From: Brevundimonas subvibrioides ATCC 15264
Lineage (GTDB): Bacteria > Pseudomonadota > Alphaproteobacteria > Caulobacterales > Caulobacteraceae
Length of the DNA stretch: 64,000 nt
Reading direction: 5' to 3'
Assembly: GCF_000144605.1 (NCBI RefSeq)
Contig: NC_014375.1
Coordinates: forward strand, 2,356,001 to 2,420,000
This document shows, piece by piece, positions 1-8,937 of this stretch; the stretch's first letter is position 1; every line of letters begins with the position of its first letter. The notes under the pieces were generated by a model that saw only the letters and a program-made list of their open reading frames with translations, searched no databases and was not told the DNA's origin. A program made the translations under genes and the position numbers.

Positions 1-97
1 CGTTCGACTGCTGGGCCGAGGCGGTCATCGGCGCGGCGGTGACCAGCGCGGCCAGGGCGGCGGCGGTGGCCAAGGTGGTGTTCATGATCTTCGACAT
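1..97 (-). CDS. Exported protein, N-terminal fragment cut by the window edge
   Basis: Only the first 32 codons are inside the window; the rest lies to the left of base 1. The ATG at 95-97 is preceded by a GGAGAG ribosome-binding site. The encoded start is a basic n-region (MSKIMNT) followed by an Ala/Leu/Val-rich hydrophobic core and a likely signal peptidase I site at ASA-QQ. The product should therefore be exported. Its mature function cannot be judged. The upstream region holds a perfect 16-bp palindrome at 185-200. Confidence 0.6.
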   Translation of the reverse strand, partial: MSKIMNTTLATAAALAALVTAAPMTASAQQSN

Positions 98-184
98 GGC
101 TCTCTCCATTCATCGAGGTTGGTCGATGTCAGGCATAATGCGCCATGCCGCCTGAAGGCTCCCCAAGCCTTGCCGTTGTTTTCG

Positions 185-200
185 GTTCATCTAGATGAAC
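185..200. promoter_or_regulatory. 16-bp perfect palindrome, operator or terminator candidate
   Basis: The sequence GTTCATCTAGATGAAC is its own reverse complement. It sits one base after the lysK stop codon and about 88 bp upstream of the start of the exported protein at 97. It is not followed by a T-tract on either strand, so an intrinsic terminator is less likely than a dimeric-regulator operator. The assignment is inference. Confidence 0.35.
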
Positions 201-201
201 G

Positions 202-1872
202 CTATCCAGCCAGCTCTCCGTTCGCGCCCGCCTCGATCAGCCGGATGGTCTGCGGCAGGCCGTAGATCGCCGCGAACGAGCCGAAGCGCGGGCCCTGCGA
301 GGCCCCCAGCAGCACCTCGTACAGCGCCGCGAACCAGCCGCGCAGGGGCTCGAAGGCGTGTTCCTTGCCCACGGCATAGACCTCGCCCTGGATCAGCTCG
401 CCGTCGGTCGTGTCCGCCGGCAGGGCCTTCAGCCGCGCCGCCAAGTCCAGCAGCGCCGCCTTTTCCCGGTCGTCCGGCAGGCGGTACGACTTCGTCGGCT
501 TCACGAAGTCCTCGTAGTAGTTCAGCGCCCGGTCCATCAGCCCGTCCAGCACGGGCTCGTTCTCGGCCGTGGCTTGCGGCAGGTACTTGGCGAAATAGGC
601 CCACAGCTGGGCCTTGGATGAGGCGTTGGCCACGCCGACCAGGTTCAGCAGCAGGGCGAACGACACCGGCGAGGCGACCTTCGGCGGCGCGCCCGCGTGG
701 ATCGACCAGACCGCGTTGTCGATCTGTTTGGCCGGCTCCTGCGAGCCATAGGCGTCGATGGCCCCCAGATAGTCGTCGATGGCGCGGGGGATGACGTTGA
801 AGTGCAGGCTCTTGGCCGACTTCGGCGACTGGAACATGTACCAGCTCAAGGATTCGGGCGTGCCGTAGCGCAGCCACTGGTCCATGGTCAGGCCGTTGCC
901 CTTGGACTTGGAGATCTTCTTGCCCTCGACGTCGAGGAAGAGCTCGTAGTTGAAGCCTTCGGGCGGAACGCCGCCCAGCGCCCGGCACACCTTCGACGAC
1001 TCGCGCACGCTCTCGATCAGGTCCTTGCCCGACATCTCGTAGTCGACGTCCAGCGCGGTCCAGCGCATGGCCCAGTCGGGCTTCCATTGCAGCTTCACAT
1101 GACCGCCCGTGACCGGCAGTTCGGTGCGCCCGCCCGCCGGGTCGTCGAACACGATCGTGCCCTTCTCGACGTTCCGCTCCAGCGTCGGCACCTGCAGGAC
1201 GTGGCCGGTGATCGGGCTGACCGGCAGGAAGGGCGAATAGGTCTCGCGCCGCTCGGGGCCCAGCGTCGGCAGCATGATCGCCTGGACGGCGTCGAAACGC
1301 TCCAGCAGGCGCAGAAGCACCGCGTCGAACCGGCCGGACCGATAGGTCTCGGTCGAGCTCATGAACTCGTAGTCGAAGCCGAACCCGTCGAGGAAGGCCC
1401 GCAGCCGCGCGTTGTTGTGGGCGCCGAAGCTGTCGTGAGTCCCGAACGGATCGCGCACCCGCGTCAGCGACAGATGCAGGTCTTCGGCCAGCATCTCCGG
1501 GTTGGGCACGCCCTCAGGGACTTTCCGCAGTCCGTCCATGTCGTCCGAGAAGGCGATCAGCCGCGTCGGCCAATGGTCGCCGGTCAGGGCGCGGAAGGCG
1601 TTGCGCACCATGGTCGTGCGCGCCACTTCGCCGAAGGTCCCCATGTGCGGCAGGCCGGACGGACCGTAGCCGGTCTCCAGCACCACCGGCCGCTGCAGCG
1701 CTTCGAAGGTCGCCAGGGCCTCGTCCGCCTTGCCGGCGTCGATCAGCAGTTTCGCCGCGTCCCGGTCCGAGTCCGACAGGCGCTTCTTCAGGACGTGGTC
1801 CAGCAGGGCGCGGGCCTGTTCGAAGGGCCAGGACCTGGCGTCGCGCGCGAGGGTTTCGAGGTTCTGCAGCAT
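202..1872 (-). CDS. lysK: Lysyl-tRNA synthetase, class I
   Basis: This enzyme charges tRNA-Lys with lysine in the cytoplasm. The 556-aa product is of class I type, the form used by archaea and most alphaproteobacteria, not the common class II LysS. The HIGH-type signature is seen as PHMG near residues 75-78 and the KMSKS-type signature as KISKS near residue 320. The long alpha-helical C-terminal half fits the anticodon-binding cage of the family. The ATG at 1872 gives the usual N-terminus. It is the last gene of a minus-strand series that also holds the DUF4126-like, exported and amidoligase genes, with about 49 bp between it and the preceding gene. Confidence 0.95.
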   Translation of the reverse strand: MLQNLETLARDARSWPFEQARALLDHVLKKRLSDSDRDAAKLLIDAGKADEALATFEALQRPVVLETGYGPSGLPHMGTFGEVARTTMVRNAFRALTGDHWPTRLIAFSDDMDGLRKVPEGVPNPEMLAEDLHLSLTRVRDPFGTHDSFGAHNNARLRAFLDGFGFDYEFMSSTETYRSGRFDAVLLRLLERFDAVQAIMLPTLGPERRETYSPFLPVSPITGHVLQVPTLERNVEKGTIVFDDPAGGRTELPVTGGHVKLQWKPDWAMRWTALDVDYEMSGKDLIESVRESSKVCRALGGVPPEGFNYELFLDVEGKKISKSKGNGLTMDQWLRYGTPESLSWYMFQSPKSAKSLHFNVIPRAIDDYLGAIDAYGSQEPAKQIDNAVWSIHAGAPPKVASPVSFALLLNLVGVANASSKAQLWAYFAKYLPQATAENEPVLDGLMDRALNYYEDFVKPTKSYRLPDDREKAALLDLAARLKALPADTTDGELIQGEVYAVGKEHAFEPLRGWFAALYEVLLGASQGPRFGSFAAIYGLPQTIRLIEAGANGELAG

Positions 1873-1921
1873 GGGCCGGGGTTTGCAGCCTCAGCGCCCG
1901 ACGGTCAACGCCAAGCCTGTA

Positions 1922-2389
1922 TCAGCGACGCCCGACGGCCCAGGCCACCACGGCCATCCCCGCCCCGACGATCAGGGCATCCTCGATCAGGCCGCTGTTG
2001 GTCTGGCCGATCGCCCGCATGGCGCGTTTGCGTCCCCGCAGCGTCAGATAGGCCATCGGCACGGCCGTCCCGACCGCCAGGGCCGCGCCCTGCCGTTCGC
2101 GCCCGCGCGGAGCCAGGGCCGCGCCGGCGATGCCCGCGCTCAGCACCCGGGCGAGCAGGCCCAGGAACACCGTGCGGTCGGGGGCCGACTTCATCTTGTC
2201 GCCGAAAAGCTCGCCCGCCCCCATGGCCAGGGCCCCGAACCGGAACAGCGGATGATCCAGCAGGACCAGCCGCCCCGGCGTCCGGCGATGCGCCAGCCGC
2301 GCCCCCGCCAGGGCCGCCATGGGCGTCATGGAGCGGGCGCTGGCGACGGCGCCGATCAGGACGGAAGGTAGGAGGGCTGTGTATGTCAT
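1922..2389 (-). CDS. DUF4126-like integral membrane protein
   Basis: The 155-aa product is dominated by Ala/Leu/Gly/Val-rich hydrophobic stretches with an Arg-Ser-Met-Thr-Pro motif near residue 20 and a short basic loop (RGRKRAMR) near residue 125. This resembles the DUF4126 family of small inner-membrane proteins, whose function is unknown. The ATG at 2389 was chosen because the reading frame upstream of it is a shadow of the next gene. It lies between lysK and the exported 144-aa protein, all on the minus strand, and may be cotranscribed. The family assignment is by resemblance only. Confidence 0.65.
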   Translation of the reverse strand: MTYTALLPSVLIGAVASARSMTPMAALAGARLAHRRTPGRLVLLDHPLFRFGALAMGAGELFGDKMKSAPDRTVFLGLLARVLSAGIAGAALAPRGRERQGAALAVGTAVPMAYLTLRGRKRAMRAIGQTNSGLIEDALIVGAGMAVVAWAVGRR

Positions 2390-2445
2390 CCGGCCTGAAC
2401 ACCGCGACGGCGTCCAGGGTTCAATGCCATCCGTCCGACGCGGCT

Positions 2446-2880
2446 CTAGCCGAGCGCGTTGGCGACCTGTTGCGACCGACCCTGGGTATAGAGCCGCGCG
2501 GCCTTCAGCTTGGCATCGTACGGATCGTCGAAGCCCCAGACCTCGGCCATCACCAGCGCGTCGTTGTACGACAGCCCGGTGTCTTCCCACTCGCAGGTGT
2601 TTCCCAGCCGCCGGCTCTCGGCCAGGGTGACCCGGATGTTCGATCCGATGCCGTTGCTGATCTTCTGCCCGATGATGACCTTGCCGCCGTCGGCGTCCTG
2701 ACCATACAGGGCCCCCATCATCTTGGCATCGCAGTAGGTATAGCCCGAGGAAAAGAAGGTGGCGTAGGCGTCCTGCGCCGCCGCCGGGCCGGGCTGGCCG
2801 AACATCACCAGGGCAATCGCGCTGGACATCATCAGGGCGCACGACAGGCGGCGCGCGCGGGTCTGAAATCTGGTCGTCAT
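2446..2880 (-). CDS. Small exported protein, unknown function
   Basis: This 144-aa protein starts with a twin-basic n-region (MTTRFQTRARR), a hydrophobic core and a clear AAA-Q cleavage region near residues 33-36, so it is probably periplasmic after removal of a signal peptide. The mature part of about 109 aa has two cysteines (in TYCDAK and NTCEW) that could form a disulfide, and an acidic-aromatic motif VWGFDDPYDAK. I do not recognise a family. Its ATG overlaps the stop codon of the amidoligase gene upstream (ATGA), so the two are likely translationally coupled and may act together. Confidence 0.7.
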   Translation of the reverse strand: MTTRFQTRARRLSCALMMSSAIALVMFGQPGPAAAQDAYATFFSSGYTYCDAKMMGALYGQDADGGKVIIGQKISNGIGSNIRVTLAESRRLGNTCEWEDTGLSYNDALVMAEVWGFDDPYDAKLKAARLYTQGRSQQVANALG

Positions 2881-4040
2881 GTCTTGTCCCCCGACAGAGT
2901 GGTGGACGGACTATACGGTCCTGGCGCGCTTGCGATAGCCGTGTTTTCCTGACGAAGCCTGTCCAGCCAGAGGGTCCGCGCCGTCTGGTCCATCGGGGCC
3001 TGAATCAACAGTTCGACCAAAGTGCCGGGCACGGGCTCCCCGCCATCCGCATCCCGACACCAGCCCAGCAGACCTTCGAACAGCGCCGCGGCCGCGACGA
3101 TCTCGTCCGCCTCCAGCGTCCCCGGCAGGACCCGAACCTCGACGGTGTGCTTGTCCACTCGCGCGTTGATCAGGTTGACGAGGTTGAGGTCGCAGTATTT
3201 GGCCAGCCCCTTGATCTCCGCCAGCGCGCGCCGGGCGGCGGGCCAGTCCATGGCCGCAAACCGCGCGCTGCGGGTCAGGACCGCGAGATCGTCGGGCCAG
3301 TCGCCCAGCCGCACGCAGCGGGCATTGCTTCCGACCAGCCGCTTCAGGCCCGCGCCATGCCGCGTCCACATCGCGACGAGGGCCGCCACGGCCGCCGGCG
3401 AACACAGGGGGCCGGCATCGAAATGGACATGGGTGGCGGATTCGACCGGCACGAAGAAATCCAGCGCCCGGGCATCGGCCAGCAGGACCGCCAGCGCGCC
3501 GGCATGATCGACCGCGATCGGCGCCGTCACGATCTCGCAGGGTCGCTCCCGCTCGCCCGGCAGGGGCGCGTCGATGGCCACCGACCGGCCCCGGTCGTCC
3601 GCCACCCGCACCATGCCGGAGGGATGGCGCACGATCTCCGTGCCGAACAGCGCGGCCAGGGGGACCAGACTCCCGTCCCCGACCGCATCCGGGTCGCAGT
3701 GCCGCTCGACCAGCCTCAGCAGACGGCCATCGTCCGCCACGATCCGCCGCCACCCCTCGGCCGGGGGCCGCTCGCGGTCGAGGTCGCCCTGCAGGGTCAG
3801 ATCGTCCACGAACGAGGCCACCCAGCGCCCCTGGCCGTCCTCCACCCGGAACCCCGGCGTCAGATTCTCGAACACCGGCCGCCCCTCGACGGCGCTGGGT
3901 TCCGACTGCGGATGAAAGAAGCGACGGACCGTGCCCCCCACGCGCGTCGCCACCCGCTCTGCCAGATCGCGGCGCGAGGCCCCGGCCGGTGCCATCAGCT
4001 CGATCTCGAAGCCCGTTTTCCAGTCCAGATTGATAGCCAC
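2877..4040 (-). CDS. Putative amidoligase family enzyme
   Basis: The 387-aa product resembles the amidoligase family (glutamine-synthetase/gamma-glutamylcysteine-synthetase fold), which makes amide bonds between carboxylates and amines with ATP. Supporting motifs are the N-terminal FEIELMAP strand (residues 11-18), an HVHFDAG motif near residue 205, KYCDLN near 278, and VEVRVLPGT, the Glu-containing strand typical of the fold. Family members occur in peptide-modifying and cell-wall gene sets, but the substrate here is unknown. The gene is followed by a coupled exported protein (4-base overlap). About 150 bp separate it from the upstream PAS-HisKA-receiver gene, which may contain its promoter. 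Confidence 0.75.
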   Translation of the reverse strand: MAINLDWKTGFEIELMAPAGASRRDLAERVATRVGGTVRRFFHPQSEPSAVEGRPVFENLTPGFRVEDGQGRWVASFVDDLTLQGDLDRERPPAEGWRRIVADDGRLLRLVERHCDPDAVGDGSLVPLAALFGTEIVRHPSGMVRVADDRGRSVAIDAPLPGERERPCEIVTAPIAVDHAGALAVLLADARALDFFVPVESATHVHFDAGPLCSPAAVAALVAMWTRHGAGLKRLVGSNARCVRLGDWPDDLAVLTRSARFAAMDWPAARRALAEIKGLAKYCDLNLVNLINARVDKHTVEVRVLPGTLEADEIVAAAALFEGLLGWCRDADGGEPVPGTLVELLIQAPMDQTARTLWLDRLRQENTAIASAPGPYSPSTTLSGDKT

Positions 4041-4191
4041 CGCCTGCGTCCCTGTCCGGCCCGCCCGGATCTGCGACCCCTAGCAGCTCGATACAGACCC
4101 GTCCGTATGGCGTTGACGCAGAGGCCCGGACCGATCGGCTTCAGGATCAGGATTTTCGGAGCGAAGCGGTCCTGCCGTCATGCCGCCGCAG

Positions 4192-5631
4192 TCAGGCGCT
4201 CGCCAGCACGCTGTCGCCCATCACCGCCTCGCGCCATCCGCTACGACCCCAATGGGATGTCTTGGTGATGAGTTCGACCATGTTGACCGGCTTGGCCACG
4301 CAATCGTCCATTCCCGCCTCGACATAGGTCGGGATCTGGGCATCGAGGGTGTTGGCCGTCAGGGCGATGATGGGCGTGGCCGCGACCGCGCCGTCCAGCG
4401 CCCGGATCCGGCGGGTGGCCTCGACGCCGTCCATGACCGGCATCTGGATGTCCATCAGGATTACGTCCCAGTCGCCAGCGGCGGCGGCCCGCACCCCCGC
4501 GTGGCCGTCGTCGGCGGTCTCGCAGACAATGCCCATGGTGGCCAGCATTGTGCGGACCAGGGTGCGGTTGCTTTCGTTGTCGTCCACGTAAAGGGTCCGC
4601 AATGGCATTTCGGACGGTTCAGGCCCGTAGGCCGGTTCCGGCTCGGATGCAGCCATGACCTCAGAAGCCGCAGGTGCGGCGTCCGGCGCGGTCGCCTCCC
4701 CCATCGGATCCTCGATCATCCGGTTGACCACCTCCAGCAGGTCCTGGCCGGCGGCGTGAATGCGCCGGGCGTGGTCCGTCGATTCCTCGGCCAGCCCCGC
4801 GTCCGACAGGAGCCGCGAGAAACCGATCACCGCGTTCAGCGGCGTCCGCAGCTCGTGCGACATGTCGGTCAGGAAGCGCTGTCGTGCATCAGCCATGGTC
4901 GCCTTCTGCTCGGCCGCACTGCGCGCCAGCTCCGCCTCGACCCGGGGGGTGACGTCCTGTTCGTTCAACAGCACGCAGGGGCGGCCGGTAACCGGGTCGG
5001 GGACGGACCGTGCGTCCATATGATGCCAGCGGCTCCCATGACGGGTGACGACGGCGCGCAGCCCCGCCACAGGGGCGCGAGCGGCGGCTGCCAGCATGGC
5101 AAGCCCCTCGGCAGGGTCCGCGAAACGGCCCGCGAAATCATCCTCAAGGTCGCCATAGGCGCGGAAGGCCGCAGGATTGGAGAACAGCCGGCGGCCCTCG
5201 CCGTCGAACAGGCTGATCACCGTCGACGCGTGCCTCAAGGCCTCCGCAGCCCGCCGGTCCTCGGCGGGAACGTCCTCGGGCGCGGCTTCAAACAGCAGCA
5301 GGACCTGGCCGGCGTCGTCCCGCACTGCCGACACCGTTGCCTCGGCCGTGACCGGGTGGCCGTGCGGGAAGAAGGTCCAGCGCTCGCGCACCGTCCTGCC
5401 GTCCGCGGTCTGGTCGACAAGGCGTCGGATCCGGGCCTTGATGGCAGGCGAGCGGGCGTAGAAGTCGCGGGCGGCCAAGGCCTCCAGGCCGGCGGCCCCG
5501 AACAGGGCCAGGGCGGCGGGATTGGCATACGGCTTGCGCCCGGTCTGCGGGTCATACAGCCACACCGGCCGCTTCAGGCAGTTCCACGCAGCGGTGAACG
5601 AATGGTCTGCCAGGATTGACATTCGGCTCAT
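4192..5631 (-). CDS. PAS-HisKA-receiver protein lacking the HATPase domain
   Basis: This 479-aa soluble protein looks like a hybrid histidine kinase. It has PAS-like modules at about residues 15-115 and 125-225, then a HisKA dimerisation helix with the phosphoacceptor motif SHELRTPLN near residue 259. An Ala/Glu/Pro-rich linker follows directly, then a receiver domain from about residue 341 with acidic residues LYVDDNE, the phosphoacceptor Asp in LMDIQMP near 393, and the conserved Thr and Lys (ALTANT, AKPVN). The HATPase_c domain with its N, G1 and G2 boxes, normally about 120 residues between HisKA and receiver, is absent. It cannot autophosphorylate by the usual route; a phosphotransfer, phosphatase or scaffold role is possible. 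Confidence 0.88.
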   Translation of the reverse strand: MSRMSILADHSFTAAWNCLKRPVWLYDPQTGRKPYANPAALALFGAAGLEALAARDFYARSPAIKARIRRLVDQTADGRTVRERWTFFPHGHPVTAEATVSAVRDDAGQVLLLFEAAPEDVPAEDRRAAEALRHASTVISLFDGEGRRLFSNPAAFRAYGDLEDDFAGRFADPAEGLAMLAAAARAPVAGLRAVVTRHGSRWHHMDARSVPDPVTGRPCVLLNEQDVTPRVEAELARSAAEQKATMADARQRFLTDMSHELRTPLNAVIGFSRLLSDAGLAEESTDHARRIHAAGQDLLEVVNRMIEDPMGEATAPDAAPAASEVMAASEPEPAYGPEPSEMPLRTLYVDDNESNRTLVRTMLATMGIVCETADDGHAGVRAAAAGDWDVILMDIQMPVMDGVEATRRIRALDGAVAATPIIALTANTLDAQIPTYVEAGMDDCVAKPVNMVELITKTSHWGRSGWREAVMGDSVLASA

Positions 5632-5766
5632 GGAACACCGGTGAGCGATCTGCCTGAACGTCCCGTTAAATCCACCGGCGCGCCGTATTAATACCTAGGC
5701 GATCATGGCCATCCCGTTCGGTACGACCTTGACCCTGCCCGTCGCGCATGGCCTTAGCCCCGTCCC

Positions 5767-6837
5767 ATGAAGACCGCCGATTTCGACTTCGACCTGCCCG
5801 AGGACCGCATCGCGCTGCGTCCGGCCGAGCCGCGCGATTCCGCCCGTCTGCTGGTGGTGCAAGACGGCGCTCTGGCCGACCATGTCATCCGCGACCTGCC
5901 GGCCTTCTTGCGCCCCGGCGACGCCCTGGTCTTCAACGACACCCGCGTGATCCCCGCCCGCCTGTCCGGTGTCCGCCAGCGTCCCAACCCCGTCGTCGGG
6001 AGCCCGGAGGGCGAGACCCTGACCGTTCCGGTCGAGGCCACACTGCACCACCGCGACACGCCCGACACCTGGTCCGCCTTCATGAAGCCCGGCAAGCGGA
6101 TCAGGCCCGACGACCGCATCGTCTTCGACAGCCTGTCGGCGACCGTCATCGCCAAGTCGGACGACGGCCTGGTCACCCTGCGCTTCGACGTGTCCGGCCC
6201 CGCGCTCGACGACGCCATCCGCGCCGTGGGCGTCATGCCCCTGCCGCCCTATATCGCCGCCAAACGGCCCGAGGACGACCGCGACCGCTTGGACTACCAG
6301 ACCGTCTTCGCCACCCACGACGGCTCGGTCGCCGCCCCCACGGCGGGCCTGCATTTCACCCCCGCCCTGCTCGACGCGATCCGGGCGAAAGGCGTCACCA
6401 CACACGCCGTGACCCTGCATGTCGGCGCCGGAACCTTCCTGCCGGTCAAGGCCGACGACACCGCCGACCACCGGATGCATTCCGAGTGGGGCACGGTATC
6501 GGGAGAGACCGCCGCCGCCCTCAACGCCGTCCATGCGAACGGCGGCCGGATCGTCTGCGTCGGCACCACGTCGCTGCGCCTGCTGGAATCGGCCACCACG
6601 CCGGACGGCGTGATCCAGCCCTTCCACGGCGACACGGCGATCTTCATCACGCCCGGCTACGCCTTCCGCGCCGCCGACGTCCTGGTGACCAACTTCCATC
6701 TGCCGAAGTCGACGCTGTTCATGCTGGTCAGCGCCTTCGCTGGCCTGGACACGATGAAGACCGCCTATGCCCATGCGGTGGCGGACGGTTACCGGTTCTA
6801 TTCCTATGGCGACGGGTCGCTGCTGTTCCGGCAGTGA
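5767..6837 (+). CDS. queA: S-adenosylmethionine:tRNA ribosyltransferase-isomerase
   Basis: QueA transfers and isomerises the ribosyl part of S-adenosylmethionine onto 7-aminomethyl-7-deazaguanine at the wobble position of certain tRNAs, the penultimate step of queuosine synthesis. The 356-aa length is typical. Family signatures include the N-terminal [24 protein letters not shown] near residue 60, APTAGLHFT near 195, [10 protein letters not shown] near 218 and [10 protein letters not shown] near 310. The ATG at 5767 lies after a 135-bp divergent spacer shared with the PAS-HisKA-receiver gene. queA begins the plus-strand series queA-radA-cvpA-purF. Confidence 0.96.
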   Translation: MKTADFDFDLPEDRIALRPAEPRDSARLLVVQDGALADHVIRDLPAFLRPGDALVFNDTRVIPARLSGVRQRPNPVVGSPEGETLTVPVEATLHHRDTPDTWSAFMKPGKRIRPDDRIVFDSLSATVIAKSDDGLVTLRFDVSGPALDDAIRAVGVMPLPPYIAAKRPEDDRDRLDYQTVFATHDGSVAAPTAGLHFTPALLDAIRAKGVTTHAVTLHVGAGTFLPVKADDTADHRMHSEWGTVSGETAAALNAVHANGGRIVCVGTTSLRLLESATTPDGVIQPFHGDTAIFITPGYAFRAADVLVTNFHLPKSTLFMLVSAFAGLDTMKTAYAHAVADGYRFYSYGDGSLLFRQ

Positions 6838-6920
6838 TGCCCCCCGGCTCACGTCAGAATCGGACGTACCCCCTGCACTGCCCCCTGCCCCGGCCTGCGC
6901 GATTCCTGTAAGCCGTCGTC

Positions 6921-8285
6921 ATGGCCAGAGACGGTGCGATCTACGTTTGTCAGTCCTGCGGGGCGGTCCACGGCAAGTGGGCCGGGCAGTGCAATGCCTG
7001 CGGCAACTGGAACACCATCGTCGAGGAGGGTCGCTCGGCACCGCCCGGCGCGATGAAGCCGGCCGCGACGGCCAGGGCCCGGGGCCTGCAGTTCGAATCC
7101 CTGATGTCCGAGACGGCCGAGCCGCCACGAATCATCACCGGGGTGACGGAGTTCGACCGGGTCTGCGGCGGCGGCGTCGTGCCCGGATCGGCGATCCTGC
7201 TCTCCGGCGATCCCGGCGTCGGCAAGTCGACGCTGCTGCTGGACGTGGCCGGTCGCGCCGCCCTGGCCGGGGCGCGCGTCGCCTATATCTCGGGCGAGGA
7301 GGCGATCGAGCAGATCCGCGCCCGCGCCCGGCGCATGGGTCTGGCCGAGGCCCCCGTCGCCCTCGCCTCCGCCACGGCGCTGCGCGACATCCTGGGGACG
7401 CTGAAGCGCGAGAAATTCGACATCGTCATCGTCGATTCGATCCAGACCCTGTGGTCCGACGCCCATGAGGCCGGTCCCGGGTCGGTGACCCAGGTCCGGG
7501 CCTGTGCCGGCGAACTGGTGCGCCTGGCCAAGGCCGGGGGCCCCGCCGTGGTCCTGGTCGGCCATGTCACCAAGGACGGTCAGGTCGCGGGTCCGCGCGT
7601 GGTCGAGCACATGGTCGACGCGGTCCTCAGCTTCGAGGGCGAGCGCGGCTATCCGTTCCGCATCCTGCGCGCCGGCAAGAACCGCTTCGGGGCCACCGAC
7701 GAGATTGGCGTGTTCGAAATGGGCGACGCCGGACTGCGCGAGGTCGCCAATCCGTCGGCCCTGTTCCTCGGCGAAGGCAAGGACCGCGCCCCCGGCGCCG
7801 CCGTCTTCGCCGGGATCGAAGGCAGCCGCCCCGTGCTGGTCGAGATCCAGGCCCTGGTGTCCAAGTCCGCCTATGGCACGCCCCGCCGCGCCGTGATCGG
7901 CTGGGAGACCGGGCGCCTGGCCATGGTGCTGGCCGTGCTGGAGGCCCGCTGCGGCCTCGGGTTCGGGGATCAGGACGTCTATCTGAATGTCGCCGGGGGT
8001 CTGCGCATCAACGAGCCCGCGGCCGATCTGGCGGCCGCCGCCGCCCTGATCTCCTCGGTCACCGACATGCCCCTGCCCCAGGGCTGTATCGTCTTCGGCG
8101 AGATCAGTCTGTCGGGCGAGGTCCGCGCCGTCGGCCGCGCCGAGGCCCGCCTTCGCGAGGCCCAGAAGCTGGGCTTCGACCAGGCCCTGTCGCCGCCCCT
8201 GACGGTCAAGGGCGGCGGGGTGGCGATCACCGGAATCAGTCGATTGACCGAAGCGGTCGAACGAATCTCGCAGAACCGCTATTAG
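6921..8285 (+). CDS. radA: DNA repair protein RadA
   Basis: RadA is a RecA-like ATPase with a Lon-like C-terminal domain that helps process recombination intermediates and promotes branch migration. The 454-aa product has the N-terminal C4 zinc finger (Cys10, Cys13, Cys24, Cys27), the Walker A motif GDPGVGKST near residues 97-105, and the RadA-specific KNRFG motif near residue 252. The C-terminal third has the Lon-protease-like fold signature. It starts about 80 bp after queA and is followed 27 bp later by cvpA, an order that is common in Caulobacterales. Confidence 0.96.
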   Translation: MARDGAIYVCQSCGAVHGKWAGQCNACGNWNTIVEEGRSAPPGAMKPAATARARGLQFESLMSETAEPPRIITGVTEFDRVCGGGVVPGSAILLSGDPGVGKSTLLLDVAGRAALAGARVAYISGEEAIEQIRARARRMGLAEAPVALASATALRDILGTLKREKFDIVIVDSIQTLWSDAHEAGPGSVTQVRACAGELVRLAKAGGPAVVLVGHVTKDGQVAGPRVVEHMVDAVLSFEGERGYPFRILRAGKNRFGATDEIGVFEMGDAGLREVANPSALFLGEGKDRAPGAAVFAGIEGSRPVLVEIQALVSKSAYGTPRRAVIGWETGRLAMVLAVLEARCGLGFGDQDVYLNVAGGLRINEPAADLAAAAALISSVTDMPLPQGCIVFGEISLSGEVRAVGRAEARLREAQKLGFDQALSPPLTVKGGGVAITGISRLTEAVERISQNRY

Positions 8286-8312
8286 GTCGGGGATGCGGCC
8301 CACGGGAACCGA

Positions 8313-8909
8313 ATGACCGGCTTCGACGCCTTTGCCATCGTGGTCATCCTCGCCTCGGCCGCGGCCGGGTGGGTACGCGGTGGCACGCGCGAGATCATCA
8401 CCCTGCTCAGCTTCGTCCTTGCGGCGTTCCTGGCGCTGGTGGCCCTGCCCCTGACCGCGCCGGCCGGGCGGGCGCTGATCGATCCCGACTGGGCCGGTTC
8501 CATCACCGCGGCGATCGTCTCGTTCCTGATCGTCTATTTCGGCATCCGCATCTTCGGCTCGATCCTGTCGAAACAGGCTCAGGCGCATCCGACCCTGGGC
8601 GGGATCGACCGGCTGGTGGGGATCATCGTAGGAGCCGGCCGCGCCCTGGTGCTGCTGGGGGCCATCCATCTGGTCATCGTGGCCGCCATGCCGGGCGAGC
8701 GGACGCCCGGCTGGCTCAGCAAGGCGACCCTGCGGCCCGTCAGCGCCGGGGCCGCCCGGGCCATCCAGATCGTCCTGCCCGGCATCGGTCGAGGAGCCGA
8801 CGCCATCAGCCCCGTGGTCGATTCATCCGTTCGCCGAGGATTTTCCGACGATAAGGCCTTGCCCCCGACCCAATCGGGCCCTACCTCGCGCCCTGCCGCC
8901 CCAGAATAA
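8313..8909 (+). CDS. cvpA: CvpA family membrane protein
   Basis: The 198-aa product has four hydrophobic segments in its first 130 residues, including GFDAFAIVVILASAAAGWVRG, which matches the start of the colicin V production (CvpA) family, and a polar, disordered C-terminal tail rich in Pro and Ser. CvpA proteins are inner-membrane proteins linked to envelope homeostasis and, in enterobacteria, to colicin V production. The gene lies immediately before purF, and the cvpA-purF pairing is widely conserved. Only 28 bp separate the two, so they are probably cotranscribed. Confidence 0.88.
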   Translation: MTGFDAFAIVVILASAAAGWVRGGTREIITLLSFVLAAFLALVALPLTAPAGRALIDPDWAGSITAAIVSFLIVYFGIRIFGSILSKQAQAHPTLGGIDRLVGIIVGAGRALVLLGAIHLVIVAAMPGERTPGWLSKATLRPVSAGAARAIQIVLPGIGRGADAISPVVDSSVRRGFSDDKALPPTQSGPTSRPAAPE

Positions 8910-8937
8910 ATTTTCGCCTGTCATCGGAGCCCCGTCG

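Noticed and set aside
697..2952. Plus-strand frame of 751 codons opposite lysK and its neighbours
   Set aside because: Arg/Gly/His-rich shadow; the minus-strand lysK has both signature motifs.
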